DNA from: Macrothele yani
Taxonomy: Eukaryota > Arthropoda > Arachnida > Araneae > Macrothelidae
Direction of reading: 5' to 3'
Assembly (NCBI GenBank): GCA_039090855.1
Contig: CM077034.1
Span: 13,529,970-13,593,969, forward strand
DNA: 64,000 bases
In this document: positions 1-15,000 of the stretch, piece by piece
Numbering within the stretch: position 1 is the stretch's first letter
How the letters are laid out: every line of letters begins with the position of its first letter
Translations under genes and position numbers: made by a program
Notes under the pieces: model-generated
The model's database searches: none
Seen by the model: only the letters and a program-made list of their open reading frames with translations
Told to the model about the DNA's origin: nothing

Positions 1-3000
1 TGGGCTAGAGTGCCCGATAGGAAAGTGACACGGAAGCGAGGTAGAAGACGCCCTTATTTACTACCGGGGGTCAGAAGGCTTAACGTGCCCATTCAATGCT
101 CTAGTAGATCAGATCAGATCATATGTAGAGGATTTTAGGAAGGGAGTGTCTGACCCCAGGTCTTAAACAACCCTTAGAAATAGGAAGCTAGGAGATTTGG
201 GCTAGAGTGCCCGATAGGAAAGTGACACGGAAGCGAGGTAGAAGACGCCCTTATTTACTACCGGGGGTCAGAAGGCTTAACGTGCCCATTCAATGCTCTA
301 GTAGATCAGATCAGATCATATGTAGAGGATTTTAGGAAGGGAGTGTCTGACCCCAGGTCTTAAACAACCCTTAGAAATAGGAAGCTGGGAGATTTGGGCT
401 AGAGTGCCCGATAGGAAAGTGACACGGAAGCGAGGTAGAAGACGCCCTTATTTACTACCGGGGGTCAGAAGGCTTAACGTGCCCATTCAATGCTCTAGTA
501 GATCAGATCTGATCATATGTAGAGGATTTTAGGAAGGGAGTGTCTGACCCCAGGTCTTAAACAACCCTTAGAAATAGGAAGCTAGGAGATTTGGGCTAGA
601 GTGCCCGATAGGAAAGTGACACGGAAGCGAGGTAGAAGACACCCTTATTTACTACCGGGGGTCAGAAGGCTTAACGTGCCCATTCAATGCTCTAGTAGAT
701 CAGATCAGATCATATGTAGAGGATTTTAGGAAGGGAGTGTCTGACCCCAGGTCTTAAACAACCCTTAGAAATAGGAAGCTAGGAGATTTGGGCTAGAGTG
801 CCCGATAGGAAAGTGACACGGAAGCGAGGTAGAAGACGCCCTTATTTACTACCGGGGGTCAGAAGGCTTAACGTGCCCATTCAATGCTCTAGTAGATCAG
901 ATCAGATCATATGTAGAGGATTTTAGGAAGGGAGTGTCTGACCCCAGGTCTTAAACAACCCTTAGAAATAGGAAGCTAGGAGATTTGGGCTAGAGTGCCC
1001 GATAGGAAAGTGACACGGAAGCGAGGTAGAAGACGCCCTTATTTACTACCGGGGGTCAGAAGGCTTAACGTGCCCATTCAATGCTCTAGTAGATCAGATC
1101 AGATCATATGTAGAGGATTTTAGGAAGGGAGTGTCTGACCCCAGGTCTTAAACAACCCTTAGAAATAGGAAGCTAGGAGATTTGGGCTAGAGTGCCCGAT
1201 AGGAAAGTGACACGGAAGCGAGGTAGAAGACGCCCTTATTTACTACCGGGGGTCAGAAGGCTTAACGTGCCCATTCAATGCTCTAGTAGATCAGATCAGA
1301 TCATATGTAGAGGATTTTAGGAAGGGAGTGTCTGACCCCAGGTCTTAAACAACCCTTAGAAATAGGAAGCTAGGAGATTTGGGCTAGAGTGCCCTGATAG
1401 GAAAGTGACACGGAAGCGAGGTAGAAGACGCCCTTATTTACTACCGGGGGTCAGAAGGCTTAACGTGCCCATTCAATGCTCTAGTAGATCAGATCTGATC
1501 ATATGTAGAGGATTTTAGGAAGGGAGTGTCTGACCCCAGGTCTTAAACAACCCTTAGAAATAGGAAGCTAGGAGATTTGGGCTAGAGTGCCCGATAGGAA
1601 AGTGACACGGAAGCGAGGTAGAAGACGCCCTTATTTACTACCGGGGGTCAGAAGGCTTAACGTGCCCATTCAATGCTCTAGTAGATCAGATCAGATCATA
1701 TGTAGAGGATTTTAGGAAGGGAGTGTCTGACCCCAGGTCTTAAACAACCCTTAGAAATAGGAAGCTAGGAGATTTGGGCTAGAGTGCCCGATAGGAAAGT
1801 GACACGGAAGCGAGATAGAAGACGCCCTTATTTACTACCGGGGGTCAGAAGGCTTAACGTGCCCATTCAATGCTCTAGTAGATCAGATCAGATCATATGT
1901 AGAGGATTTTAGGAAGGGAGTGTCTGACCCCAGGTCTTAAACAACCCTTAGAAATAGGAAGCTGGGAGATTTGGGCTAGAGTGCCCGATAGGAAAGTGAC
2001 ACGGAAGCGAGGTAGAAGACGCCCTTATTTACTACCGGGGGTCAGAAGGCTTAACGTGCCCATTCAATGCTCTAGTAGATCAGATCAGATCATATGTAGA
2101 GGATTTTAGGAAGGGAGTGTCTGACCCCAGGTCTTAAACAACCCTTAGAAATAGGAAGCTAGGAGATTTGGGCTAGAGTGCCCGATAGGAAAGTGACACG
2201 GAAGCGAGGTAGAAGACGCCCTTATTTACTACCGGGGGTCAGAAGGCTTAACGTGCCCATTCAATGCTCTAGTAGATCAGATCAGATCATATGTAGAGGA
2301 TTTTAGGAAGGGAGTGTCTGACCCCAGGTCTTAAACAACCCTTAGAAATAGGAAGCTAGGAGATTTGGGCTAGAGTGCCCGATAGGAAAGTGACACGGAA
2401 GCGAGGTAGAAGACGCCCTTATTTACTACCGGGGGTCAGAAGGCTTAACGTGCCCATTCAATGCTCTAGTAGATCAGATCTGATCATATGTAGAGGATTT
2501 TAGGAAGGGAGTGTCTGACCCCAGGTCTTAAACAACCCTTAGAAATAGGAAGCTAGGAGATTTGGGCTAGAGTGCCTGATAGGAAAGTGACACGGAAGCG
2601 AGATAGAAGACACCCTTATTTACTACCGGGGGTCAGAAGGCTTAACGTGCCCATTCAATGCTCTAGTAGATCAGATCAGATCATATGTAGAGGATTTTAG
2701 GAAGGGAGTGTCTGACCCCAGGTCTTAAACAACCCTTAGAAATAGGAAGCTAGGAGATTTGGGCTAGAGTGCCTGATAGGAAAGTGACACGGAAGCGAGA
2801 TAGAAGACGCCCTTATTTACTACCGGGGGTCAGAAGGCTTAACGTGCCCATTCAATGCTCTAGTAGATCAGATCAGATCATATGTAGAGGATTTTAGGAA
2901 GGGAGTGTCTGACCCCAGGTCTTAAACAACCCTTAGAAATAGGAAGCTAGGAGATTTGGGCTAGAGTGCCCGATAGGAAAGTGACACGGAAGCGAGGTAG

Positions 3001-6000
3001 AAGACGCCCTTATTTACTACCGGGGGTCAGAAGGCTTAACGTGCCCATTCAATGCTCTAGTAGATCAGATCAGATCATATGTAGAGGATTTTAGGAAGGG
3101 AGTGTCTGACCCCAGGTCTTAAACAACCCTTAGAAATAGGAAGCTAGGAGATTTGGGCTAGAGTGCCCGATAGGAAAGTGACACGGAAGCGAGGTAGAAG
3201 ACGCCCTTATTTACTACCGGGGGTCAGAAGGCTTAACGTGCCCATTCAATGCTCTAGTAGATCAGATCAGATCATATGTAGAGGATTTTAGGAAGGGAGT
3301 GTCTGACCCCAGGTCTTAAACAACCCTTAGAAATAGGAAGCTAGGAGATTTGGGCTAGAGTGCCCTGATAGGAAAGTGACACGGAAGCGAGATAGAAGAC
3401 GCCCTTATTTACTACCGGGGGTCAGAAGGCTTAACGTGCCCATTCAATGCTCTAGTAGATCAGATCAGATCATATGTAGAGGATTTTAGGAAGGGAGTGT
3501 CTGACCCCAGGTCTTAAACAACCCTTAGAAATAGGAAGCTAGGAGATTTGGGCTAGAGTGCCCGATAGGAAAGTGACACGGAAGCGAGGTAGAAGACGCC
3601 CTTATTTACTACCGGGGGTCAGAAGGCTTAACGTGCCCATTCAATGCTCTAGTAGATCAGATCAGATCATATGTAGAGGATTTTAGGAAGGGAGTGTCTG
3701 ACCCCAGGTCTTAAACAACCCTTAGAAATAGGAAGCTAGGAGATTTGGGCTAGAGTGCCCGATAGGAAAGTGACACGGAAGCGAGGTAGAAGACGCCCTT
3801 ATTTACTACCGGGGGTCAGAAGGCTTAACGTGCCCATTCAATGCTCTAGTAGATCAGATCAGATCATATGTAGAGGATTTTAGGAAGGGAGTGTCTGACC
3901 CCAGGTCTTAAACAACCCTTAGAAATAGGAAGCTAGGAGATTTGGGCTAGAGTGCCCGATAGGAAAGTGACACGGAAGCGAGGTAGAAGACGCCCTTATT
4001 TACTACCAGGGGTCAGAAGGCTTAACGTGCCCATTCAATGCTCTAGTAGATCAGATCAGATCATATGTAGAGGATTTTAGGAAGGGAGTGTCTGACCCCA
4101 GGTCTTAAACAACCCTTAGAAATAGGAAGCTAGGAGATTTGGGCTAGAGTGCCCGATAGGAAAGTGACACGGAAGCGAGATAGAAGACGCCCTTATTTAC
4201 TACCGGGGGTCAGAAGGCTTAACGTGCCCATTCAATGCTCTAGTAGATCAGATCAGATCATATGTAGAGGATTTTAGGAAGGGAGTGTCTGACCCCAGGT
4301 CTTAAACAACCCTTAGAAATAGGAAGCTAGGAGATTTGGGCTAGAGTGCCCGATAGGAAAGTGACACGGAAGCGAGGTAGAAGACACCCTTATTTACTAC
4401 CGGGGGTCAGAAGGCTTAACGTGCCCATTCAATGCTCTAGTAGATCAGATCAGATCATATGTAGAGGATTTTAGGAAGGGAGTGTCTGACCCCAGGTCTT
4501 AAACAACCCTTAGAAATAGGAAGCTAGGAGATTTGGGCTAGAGTGCCCGATAGGAAAGTGACACGGAAGCGAGGTAGAAGACGCCCTTATTTACTACCGG
4601 GGGTCAGAAGGCTTAACGTGCCCATTCAATGCTCTAGTAGATCAGATCAGATCATATGTAGAGGATTTTAGGAAGGGAGTGTCTGACCCCAGGTCTTAAA
4701 CAACCCTTAGAAATAGGAAGCTAGGAGATTTGGGCTAGAGTGCCCGATAGGAAAGTGACACGGAAGCGAGGTAGAAGACGCCCTTATTTACTACCGGGGG
4801 TCAGAAGGCTTAACGTGCCCATTCAATGCTCTAGTAGATCAGATCAGATCATATGTAGAGGATTTTAGGAAGGGAGTGTCTGACCCCAGGTCTTAAACAA
4901 CCCTTAGAAATAGGAAGCTAGGAGATTTGGGCTAGAGTGCCCGATAGGAAAGTGACACGGAAGCGAGATAGAAGACGCCCTTATTTACTACCGGGGGTCA
5001 GAAGGCTTAACGTGCCCATTCAATGCTCTAGTAGATCAGATCAGATCATATGTAGAGGATTTTAGGAAGGGAGTGTCTGACCCCAGGTCTTAAACAACCC
5101 TTAGAAATAGGAAGCTAGGAGATTTGGGCTAGAGTGCCCGATAGGAAAGTGACACGGAAGCGAGGTAGAAGACGCCCTTATTTACTACCGGGGGTCAGAA
5201 GGCTTAACGTGCCCATTCAATGCTCTAGTAGATCAGATCTGATCATATGTAGAGGATTTTAGGAAGGGAGTGTCTGACCCCAGGTCTTAAACAACCCTTA
5301 GAAATAGGAAGCTAGGAGATTTGGGCTAGAGTGCCCGATAGGAAAGTGACACGGAAGCGAGGTAGAAGACGCCCTTATTTACTACCAGGGGTCAGAAGGC
5401 TTAACGTGCCCATTCAATGCTCTAGTAGATCAGATCAGATCATATGTAGAGGATTTTAGGAAGGGAGTGTCTGACCCCAGGTCTTAAACAACCCTTAGAA
5501 ATAGGAAGCTAGGAGATTTGGGCTAGAGTGCCCGATAGGAAAGTGACACGGAAGCGAGGTAGAAGACGCCCTTATTTACTACCGGGGGTCAGAAGGCTTA
5601 ACGTGCCCATTCAATGCTCTAGTAGATCAGATCTGATCATATGTAGAGGATTTTAGGAAGGGAGTGTCTGACCCCAGGTCTTAAACAACCCTTAGAAATA
5701 GGAAGCTAGGAGATTTGGGCTAGAGTGCCCGATAGGAAAGTGACACGGAAGCGAGGTAGAAGACGCCCTTATTTACTACCGGGGGTCAGAAGGCTTAACG
5801 TGCCCATTCAATGCTCTAGTAGATCAGATCTGATCATATGTAGAGGATTTTAGGAAGGGAGTGTCTGACCCCAGGTCTTAAACAACCCTTAGAAATAGGA
5901 AGCTAGGAGATTTGGGCTAGAGTGCCCGATAGGAAAGTGACACGGAAGCGAGGTAGAAGACGCCCTTATTTACTACCGGGGGTCAGAAGGCTTAACGTGC

Positions 6001-9000
6001 CCATTCAATGCTCTAGTAGATCAGATCAGATCATATGTAGAGGATTTTAGGAAGGGAGTGTCTGACCCCAGGTCTTAAACAACCCTTAGAAATAGGAAGC
6101 TAGGAGATTTGGGCTAGAGTGCCCGATAGGAAAGTGACACGGAAGCGAGGTAGAAGACGCCCTTATTTACTACCGGGGGTCAGAAGGCTTAACGTGCCCA
6201 TTCAATGCTCTAGTAGATCAGATCTGATCATATGTAGAGGATTTTAGGAAGGGAGTGTCTGACCCCAGGTCTTAAACAACCCTTAGAAATAGGAAGCTAG
6301 GAGATTTGGGCTAGAGTGCCCGATAGGAAAGTGACACGGAAGCGAGGTAGAAGACGCCCTTATTTACTACCGGGGGTCAGAAGGCTTAACGTGCCCATTC
6401 AATGCTCTAGTAGATCAGATCAGATCATATGTAGAGGATTTTAGGAAGGGAGTGTCTGACCCCAGGTCTTAAACAACCCTTAGAAATAGGAAGCTAGGAG
6501 ATTTGGGCTAGAGTGCCCGATAGGAAAGTGACACGGAAGCGAGATAGAAGACGCCCTTATTTACTACCGGGGGTCAGAAGGCTTAACGTGCCCATTCAAT
6601 GCTCTAGTAGATCAGATCAGATCATATGTAGAGGATTTTAGGAAGGGAGTGTCTGACCCCAGGTCTTAAACAACCCTTAGAAATAGGAAGCTAGGAGATT
6701 TGGGCTAGAGTGCCCGATAGGAAAGTGACACGGAAGCGAGATAGAAGACGCCCTTATTTACTACCGGGGGTCAGAAGGCTTAACGTGCCCATTCAATGCT
6801 CTAGTAGATCAGATCAGATCATATGTAGAGGATTTTAGGAAGGGAGTGTCTGACCCCAGGTCTTAAACAACCCTTAGAAATAGGAAGCTAGGAGATTTGG
6901 GCTAGAGTGCCCGATAGGAAAGTGACACGGAAGCGAGGTAGAAGACGCCCTTATTTACTACCAGGGGTCAGAAGGCTTAACGTGCCCATTCAATGCTCTA
7001 GTAGATCAGATCAGATCATATGTAGAGGATTTTAGGAAGGGAGTGTCTGACCCCAGGTCTTAAACAACCCTTAGAAATAGGAAGCTAGGAGATTTGGGCT
7101 AGAGTGCCCGATAGGAAAGTGACACGGAAGCGAGGTAGAAGACGCCCTTATTTACTACCGGGGGTCAGAAGGCTTAACGTGCCCATTCAATGCTCTAGTA
7201 GATCAGATCAGATCATATGTAGAGGATTTTAGGAAGGGAGTGTCTGACCCCAGGTCTTAAACAACCCTTAGAAATAGGAAGCTAGGAGATTTGGGCTAGA
7301 GTGCCCGATAGGAAAGTGACACGGAAGCGAGGTAGAAGACGCCCTTATTTACTACCGGGGGTCAGAAGGCTTAACGTGCCCATTCAATGCTCTAGTAGAT
7401 CAGATCAGATCATATGTAGAGGATTTTAGGAAGGGAGTGTCTGACCCCAGGTCTTAAACAACCCTTAGAAATAGGAAGCTAGGAGATTTGGGCTAGAGTG
7501 CCCGATAGGAAAGTGACACGGAAGCGAGGTAGAAGACGCCCTTATTTACTACCGGGGGTCAGAAGGCTTAACGTGCCCATTCAATGCTCTAGTAGATCAG
7601 ATCAGATCATATGTAGAGGATTTTAGGAAGGGAGTGTCTGACCCCAGGTCTTAAACAACCCTTAGAAATAGGAAGCTAGGAGATTTGGGCTAGAGTGCCC
7701 GATAGGAAAGTGACACGGAAGCGAGGTAGAAGACGCCCTTATTTACTACCGGGGGTCAGAAGGCTTAACGTGCCCATTCAATGCTCTAGTAGATCAGATC
7801 AGATCATATGTAGAGGATTTTAGGAAGGGAGTGTCTGACCCCAGGTCTTAAACAACCCTTAGAAATAGGAAGCTAGGAGATTTGGGCTAGAGTGCCCGAT
7901 AGGAAAGTGACACGGAAGCGAGGTAGAAGACGCCCTTATTTACTACCGGGGGTCAGAAGGCTTAACGTGCCCATTCAATGCTCTAGTAGATCAGATCAGA
8001 TCATATGTAGAGGATTTTAGGAAGGGAGTGTCTGACCCCAGGTCTTAAACAACCCTTAGAAATAGGAAGCTAGGAGATTTGGGCTAGAGTGCCCGATAGG
8101 AAAGTGACACGGAAGCGAGGTAGAAGACGCCCTTATTTACTACCAGGGGTCAGAAGGCTTAACGTGCCCATTCAATGCTCTAGTAGATCAGATCAGATCA
8201 TATGTAGAGGATTTTAGGAAGGGAGTGTCTGACCCCAGGTCTTAAACAACCCTTAGAAATAGGAAGCTAGGAGATTTGGGCTAGAGTGCCCGATAGGAAA
8301 GTGACACGGAAGCGAGGTAGAAGACGCCCTTATTTACTACCGGGGGTCAGAAGGCTTAACGTGCCCATTCAATGCTCTAGTAGATCAGATCTGATCATAT
8401 GTAGAGGATTTTAGGAAGGGAGTGTCTGACCCCAGGTCTTAAACAACCCTTAGAAATAGGAAGCTAGGAGATTTGGGCTAGAGTGCCCGATAGGAAAGTG
8501 ACACGGAAGCGAGGTAGAAGACGCCCTTATTTACTACCGGGGGTCAGAAGGCTTAACGTGCCCATTCAATGCTCTAGTAGATCAGATCAGATCATATGTA
8601 GAGGATTTTAGGAAGGGAGTGTCTGACCCCAGGTCTTAAACAACCCTTAGAAATAGGAAGCTAGGAGATTTGGGCTAGAGTGCCCGATAGGAAAGTGACA
8701 CGGAAGCGAGGTAGAAGACGCCCTTATTTACTACCGGGGGTCAGAAGGCTTAACGTGCCCATTCAATGCTCTAGTAGATCAGATCAGATCATATGTAGAG
8801 GATTTTAGGAAGGGAGTGTCTGACCCCAGGTCTTAAACAACCCTTAGAAATAGGAAGCTAGGAGATTTGGGCTAGAGTGCCCGATAGGAAAGTGACACGG
8901 AAGCGAGGTAGAAGACGCCCTTATTTACTACCGGGGGTCAGAAGGCTTAACGTGCCCATTCAATGCTCTAGTAGATCAGATCAGATCATATGTAGAGGAT

Positions 9001-12000
9001 TTTAGGAAGGGAGTGTCTGACCCCAGGTCTTAAACAACCCTTAGAAATAGGAAGCTAGGAGATTTGGGCTAGAGTGCCCGATAGGAAAGTGACACGGAAG
9101 CGAGGTAGAAGACGCCCTTATTTACTACCGGGGGTCAGAAGGCTTAACGTGCCCATTCAATGCTCTAGTAGATCAGATCAGATCATATGTAGAGGATTTT
9201 AGGAAGGGAGTGTCTGACCCCAGGTCTTAAACAACCCTTAGAAATAGGAAGCTAGGAGATTTGGGCTAGAGTGCCCGATAGGAAAGTGACACGGAAGCGA
9301 GATAGAAGACGCCCTTATTTACTACCGGGGGTCAGAAGGCTTAACGTGCCCATTCAATGCTCTAGTAGATCAGATCTGATCATATGTAGAGGATTTTAGG
9401 AAGGGAGTGTCTGACCCCAGGTCTTAAACAACCCTTAGAAATAGGAAGCTAGGAGATTTGGGCTAGAGTGCCCGATAGGAAAGTGACACGGAAGCGAGGT
9501 AGAAGACGCCCTTATTTACTACCGGGGGTCAGAAGGCTTAACGTGCCCATTCAATGCTCTAGTAGATCAGATCAGATCATATGTAGAGGATTTTAGGAAG
9601 GGAGTGTCTGACCCCAGGTCTTAAACAACCCTTAGAAATAGGAAGCTAGGAGATTTGGGCTAGAGTGCCCGATAGGAAAGTGACACGGAAGCGAGATAGA
9701 AGACGCCCTTATTTACTACCGGGGGTCAGAAGGCTTAACGTGCCCATTCAATGCTCTAGTAGATCAGATCAGATCATATGTAGAGGATTTTAGGAAGGGA
9801 GTGTCTGACCCCAGGTCTTAAACAACCCTTAGAAATAGGAAGCTAGGAGATTTGGGCTAGAGTGCCCGATAGGAAAGTGACACGGAAGCGAGGTAGAAGA
9901 CGCCCTTATTTACTACCGGGGGTCAGAAGGCTTAACGTGCCCATTCAATGCTCTAGTAGATCAGATCAGATCATATGTAGAGGATTTTAGGAAGGGAGTG
10001 TCTGACCCCAGGTCTTAAACAACCCTTAGAAATAGGAAGCTAGGAGATTTGGGCTAGAGTGCCCGATAGGAAAGTGACACGGAAGCGAGGTAGAAGACGC
10101 CCTTATTTACTACCGGGGGTCAGAAGGCTTAACGTGCCCATTCAATGCTCTAGTAGATCAGATCAGATCATATGTAGAGGATTTTAGGAAGGGAGTGTCT
10201 GACCCCAGGTCTTAAACAACCCTTAGAAATAGGAAGCTAGGAGATTTGGGCTAGAGTGCCCGATAGGAAAGTGACACGGAAGCGAGGTAGAAGACGCCCT
10301 TATTTACTACCGGGGGTCAGAAGGCTTAACGTGCCCATTCAATGCTCTAGTAGATCAGATCTGATCATATGTAGAGGATTTTAGGAAGGGAGTGTCTGAC
10401 CCCAGGTCTTAAACAACCCTTAGAAATAGGAAGCTAGGAGATTTGGGCTAGAGTGCCCTGATAGGAAAGTGACACGGAAGCGAGGTAGAAGACGCCCTTA
10501 TTTACTACCGGGGGTCAGAAGGCTTAACGTGCCCATTCAATGCTCTAGTAGATCAGATCAGATCATATGTAGAGGATTTTAGGAAGGGAGTGTCTGACCC
10601 CAGGTCTTAAACAACCCTTAGAAATAGGAAGCTAGGAGATTTGGGCTAGAGTGCCCGATAGGAAAGTGACACGGAAGCGAGATAGAAGACGCCCTTATTT
10701 ACTACCGGGGGTCAGAAGGCTTAACGTGCCCATTCAATGCTCTAGTAGATCAGATCAGATCATATGTAGAGGATTTTAGGAAGGGAGTGTCTGACCCCAG
10801 GTCTTAAACAACCCTTAGAAATAGGAAGCTAGGAGATTTGGGCTAGAGTGCCCGATAGGAAAGTGACACGGAAGCGAGATAGAAGACGCCCTTATTTACT
10901 ACCGGGGGTCAGAAGGCTTAACGTGCCCATTCAATGCTCTAGTAGATCAGATCAGATCATATGTAGAGGATTTTAGGAAGGGAGTGTCTGACCCCAGGTC
11001 TTAAACAACCCTTAGAAATAGGAAGCTAGGAGATTTGGGCTAGAGTGCCCGATAGGAAAGTGACACGGAAGCGAGGTAGAAGACGCCCTTATTTACTACC
11101 GGGGGTCAGAAGGCTTAACGTGCCCATTCAATGCTCTAGTAGATCAGATCAGATCATATGTAGAGGATTTTAGGAAGGGAGTGTCTGACCCCAGGTCTTA
11201 AACAACCCTTAGAAATAGGAAGCTAGGAGATTTGGGCTAGAGTGCCCGATAGGAAAGTGACACGGAAGCGAGATAGAAGACGCCCTTATTTACTACCGGG
11301 GGTCAGAAGGCTTAACGTGCCCATTCAATGCTCTAGTAGATCAGATCAGATCATATGTAGAGGATTTTAGGAAGGGAGTGTCTGACCCCAGGTCTTAAAC
11401 AACCCTTAGAAATAGGAAGCTAGGAGATTTGGGCTAGAGTGCCCGATAGGAAAGTGACACGGAAGCGAGATAGAAGACGCCCTTATTTACTACCGGGGGT
11501 CAGAAGGCTTAACGTGCCCATTCAATGCTCTAGTAGATCAGATCTGATCATATGTAGAGGATTTTAGGAAGGGAGTGTCTGACCCCAGGTCTTAAACAAC
11601 CCTTAGAAATAGGAAGCTAGGAGATTTGGGCTAGAGTGCCCGATAGGAAAGTGACACGGAAGCGAGATAGAAGACGCCCTTATTTACTACCGGGGGTCAG
11701 AAGGCTTAACGTGCCCATTCAATGCTCTAGTAGATCAGATCAGATCATATGTAGAGGATTTTAGGAAGGGAGTGTCTGACCCCAGGTCTTAAACAACCCT
11801 TAGAAATAGGAAGCTAGGAGATTTGGGCTAGAGTGCCCGATAGGAAAGTGACACGGAAGCGAGATAGAAGACGCCCTTATTTACTACCGGGGGTCAGAAG
11901 GCTTAACGTGCCCATTCAATGCTCTAGTAGATCAGATCAGATCATATGTAGAGGATTTTAGGAAGGGAGTGTCTGACCCCAGGTCTTAAACAACCCTTAG

Positions 12001-15000
12001 AAATAGAAAGCTAGGAGATTTGGGCTAGAGTGCCTGATAGGAAAGTGACACGGAAGCGAGATAGAAGACGCCCTTATTTACTACCGGGGGTCAGAAGGCT
12101 TAACGTGCCCATTCAATGCTCTAGTAGATCAGATCAGATCATATGTAGAGGATTTTAGGAAGGGAGTGTCTGACCCCAGGTCTTAAACAACCCTTAGAAA
12201 TAGGAAGCTAGGAGATTTGGGCTAGAGTGCCCGATAGGAAAGTGACACGGAAGCGAGGTAGAAGACGCCCTTATTTACTACCGGGGGTCAGAAGGCTTAA
12301 CGTGCCCATTCAATGCTCTAGTAGATCAGATCTGATCATATGTAGAGGATTTTAGGAAGGGAGTGTCTGACCCCAGGTCTTAAACAACCCTTAGAAATAG
12401 GAAGCTGGGAGATTTGGGCTAGAGTGCCCGATAGGAAAGTGACACGGAAGCGAGGTAGAAGACGCCCTTATTTACTACCGGGGGTCAGAAGGCTTAACGT
12501 GCCCATTCAATGCTCTAGTAGATCAGATCAGATCATATGTAGAGGATTTTAGGAAGGGAGTGTCTGACCCCAGGTCTTAAACAACCCTTAGAAATAGGAA
12601 GCTAGGAGATTTGGGCTAGAGTGCCCGATAGGAAAGTGACACGGAAGCGAGGTAGAAGACGCCCTTATTTACTACCGGGGGTCAGAAGGCTTAACGTGCC
12701 CATTCAATGCTCTAGTAGATCAGATCTGATCATATGTAGAGGATTTTAGGAAGGGAGTGTCTGACCCCAGGTCTTAAACAACCCTTAGAAATAGGAAGCT
12801 AGGAGATTTGGGCTAGAGTGCCCGATAGGAAAGTGACACGGAAGCGAGATAGAAGACGCCCTTATTTACTACCGGGGGTCAGAAGGCTTAACGTGCCCAT
12901 TCAATGCTCTAGTAGATCAGATCTGATCATATGTAGAGGATTTTAGGAAGGGAGTGTCTGACCCCAGGTCTTAAACAACCCTTAGAAATAGGAAGCTAGG
13001 AGATTTGGGCTAGAGTGCCTGATAGGAAAGTGACACGGAAGCGAGATAGAAGACGCCCTTATTTACTACCGGGGGTCAGAAGGCTTAACGTGCCCATTCA
13101 ATGCTCTAGTAGATCAGATCAGATCATATGTAGAGGATTTTAGGAAGGGAGTGTCTGACCCCAGGTCTTAAACAACCCTTAGAAATAGGAAGCTAGGAGA
13201 TTTGGGCTAGAGTGCCCGATAGGAAAGTGACACGGAAGCGAGATAGAAGACGCCCTTATTTACTACCGGGGGTCAGAAGGCTTAACGTGCCCATTCAATG
13301 CTCTAGTAGATCAGATCAGATCATATGTAGAGGATTTTAGGAAGGGAGTGTCTGACCCCAGGTCTTAAACAACCCTTAGAAATAGGAAGCTAGGAGATTT
13401 GGGCTAGAGTGCCCTGATAGGAAAGTGACACGGAAGCGAGATAGAAGACGCCCTTATTTACTACCAGGGGTCAGAAGGCTTAACGTGCCCATTCAATGCT
13501 CTAGTAGATCAGATCAGATCATATGTAGAGGATTTTAGGAAGGGAGTGTCTGACCCCAGGTCTTAAACAACCCTTAGAAATAGGAAGCTGGGAGATTTGG
13601 GCTAGAGTGCCCGATAGGAAAGTGACACGGAAGCGAGGTAGAAGACGCCCTTATTTACTACCGGGGGTCAGAAGGCTTAACGTGCCCATTCAATGCTCTA
13701 GTAGATCAGATCTGATCATATGTAGAGGATTTTAGGAAGGGAGTGTCTGACCCCAGGTCTTAAACAACCCTTAGAAATAGGAAGCTAGGAGATTTGGGCT
13801 AGAGTGCCCGATAGGAAAGTGACACGGAAGCGAGGTAGAAGACGCCCTTATTTACTACCGGGGGTCAGAAGGCTTAACGTGCCCATTCAATGCTCTAGTA
13901 GATCAGATCAGATCATATGTAGAGGATTTTAGGAAGGGAGTGTCTGACCCCAGGTCTTAAACAACCCTTAGAAATAGGAAGCTGGGAGATTTGGGCTAGA
14001 GTGCCCGATAGGAAAGTGACACGGAAGCGAGGTAGAAGACGCCCTTATTTACTACCAGGGGTCAGAAGGCTTAACGTGCCCATTCAATGCTCTAGTAGAT
14101 CAGATCTGATCATATGTAGAGGATTTTAGGAAGGGAGTGTCTGACCCCAGGTCTTAAACAACCCTTAGAAATAGGAAGCTAGGAGATTTGGGCTAGAGTG
14201 CCCGATAGGAAAGTGACACGGAAGCGAGATAGAAGACACCCTTATTTACTACCGGGGGTCAGAAGGCTTAACGTGCCCATTCAATGCTCTAGTAGATCAG
14301 ATCTGATCATATGTAGAGGATTTTAGGAAGGGAGTGTCTGACCCCAGGTCTTAAACAACCCTTAGAAATAGGAAGCTAGGAGATTTGGGCTAGAGTGCCC
14401 GATAGGAAAGTGACACGGAAGCGAGATAGAAGACGCCCTTATTTACTACCGGGGGTCAGAAGGCTTAACGTGCCCATTCAATGCTCTAGTAGATCAGATC
14501 AGATCATATGTAGAGGATTTTAGGAAGGGAGTGTCTGACCCCAGGTCTTAAACAACCCTTAGAAATAGGAAGCTAGGAGATTTGGGCTAGAGTGCCCTGA
14601 TAGGAAAGTGACACGGAAGCGAGATAGAAGACGCCCTTATTTACTACCGGGGGTCAGAAGGCTTAACGTGCCCATTCAATGCTCTAGTAGATCAGATCAG
14701 ATCATATGTAGAGGATTTTAGGAAGGGAGTGTCTGACCCCAGGTCTTAAACAACCCTTAGAAATAGGAAGCTAGGAGATTTGGGCTAGAGTGCCTGATAG
14801 GAAAGTGACACGGAAGCGAGATAGAAGACGCCCTTATTTACTACCGGGGGTCAGAAGGCTTAACGTGCCCATTCAATGCTCTAGTAGATCAGATCAGATC
14901 ATATGTAGAGGATTTTAGGAAGGGAGTGTCTGACCCCAGGTCTTAAACAACCCTTAGAAATAGGAAGCTAGGAGATTTGGGCTAGAGTGCCCGATAGGAA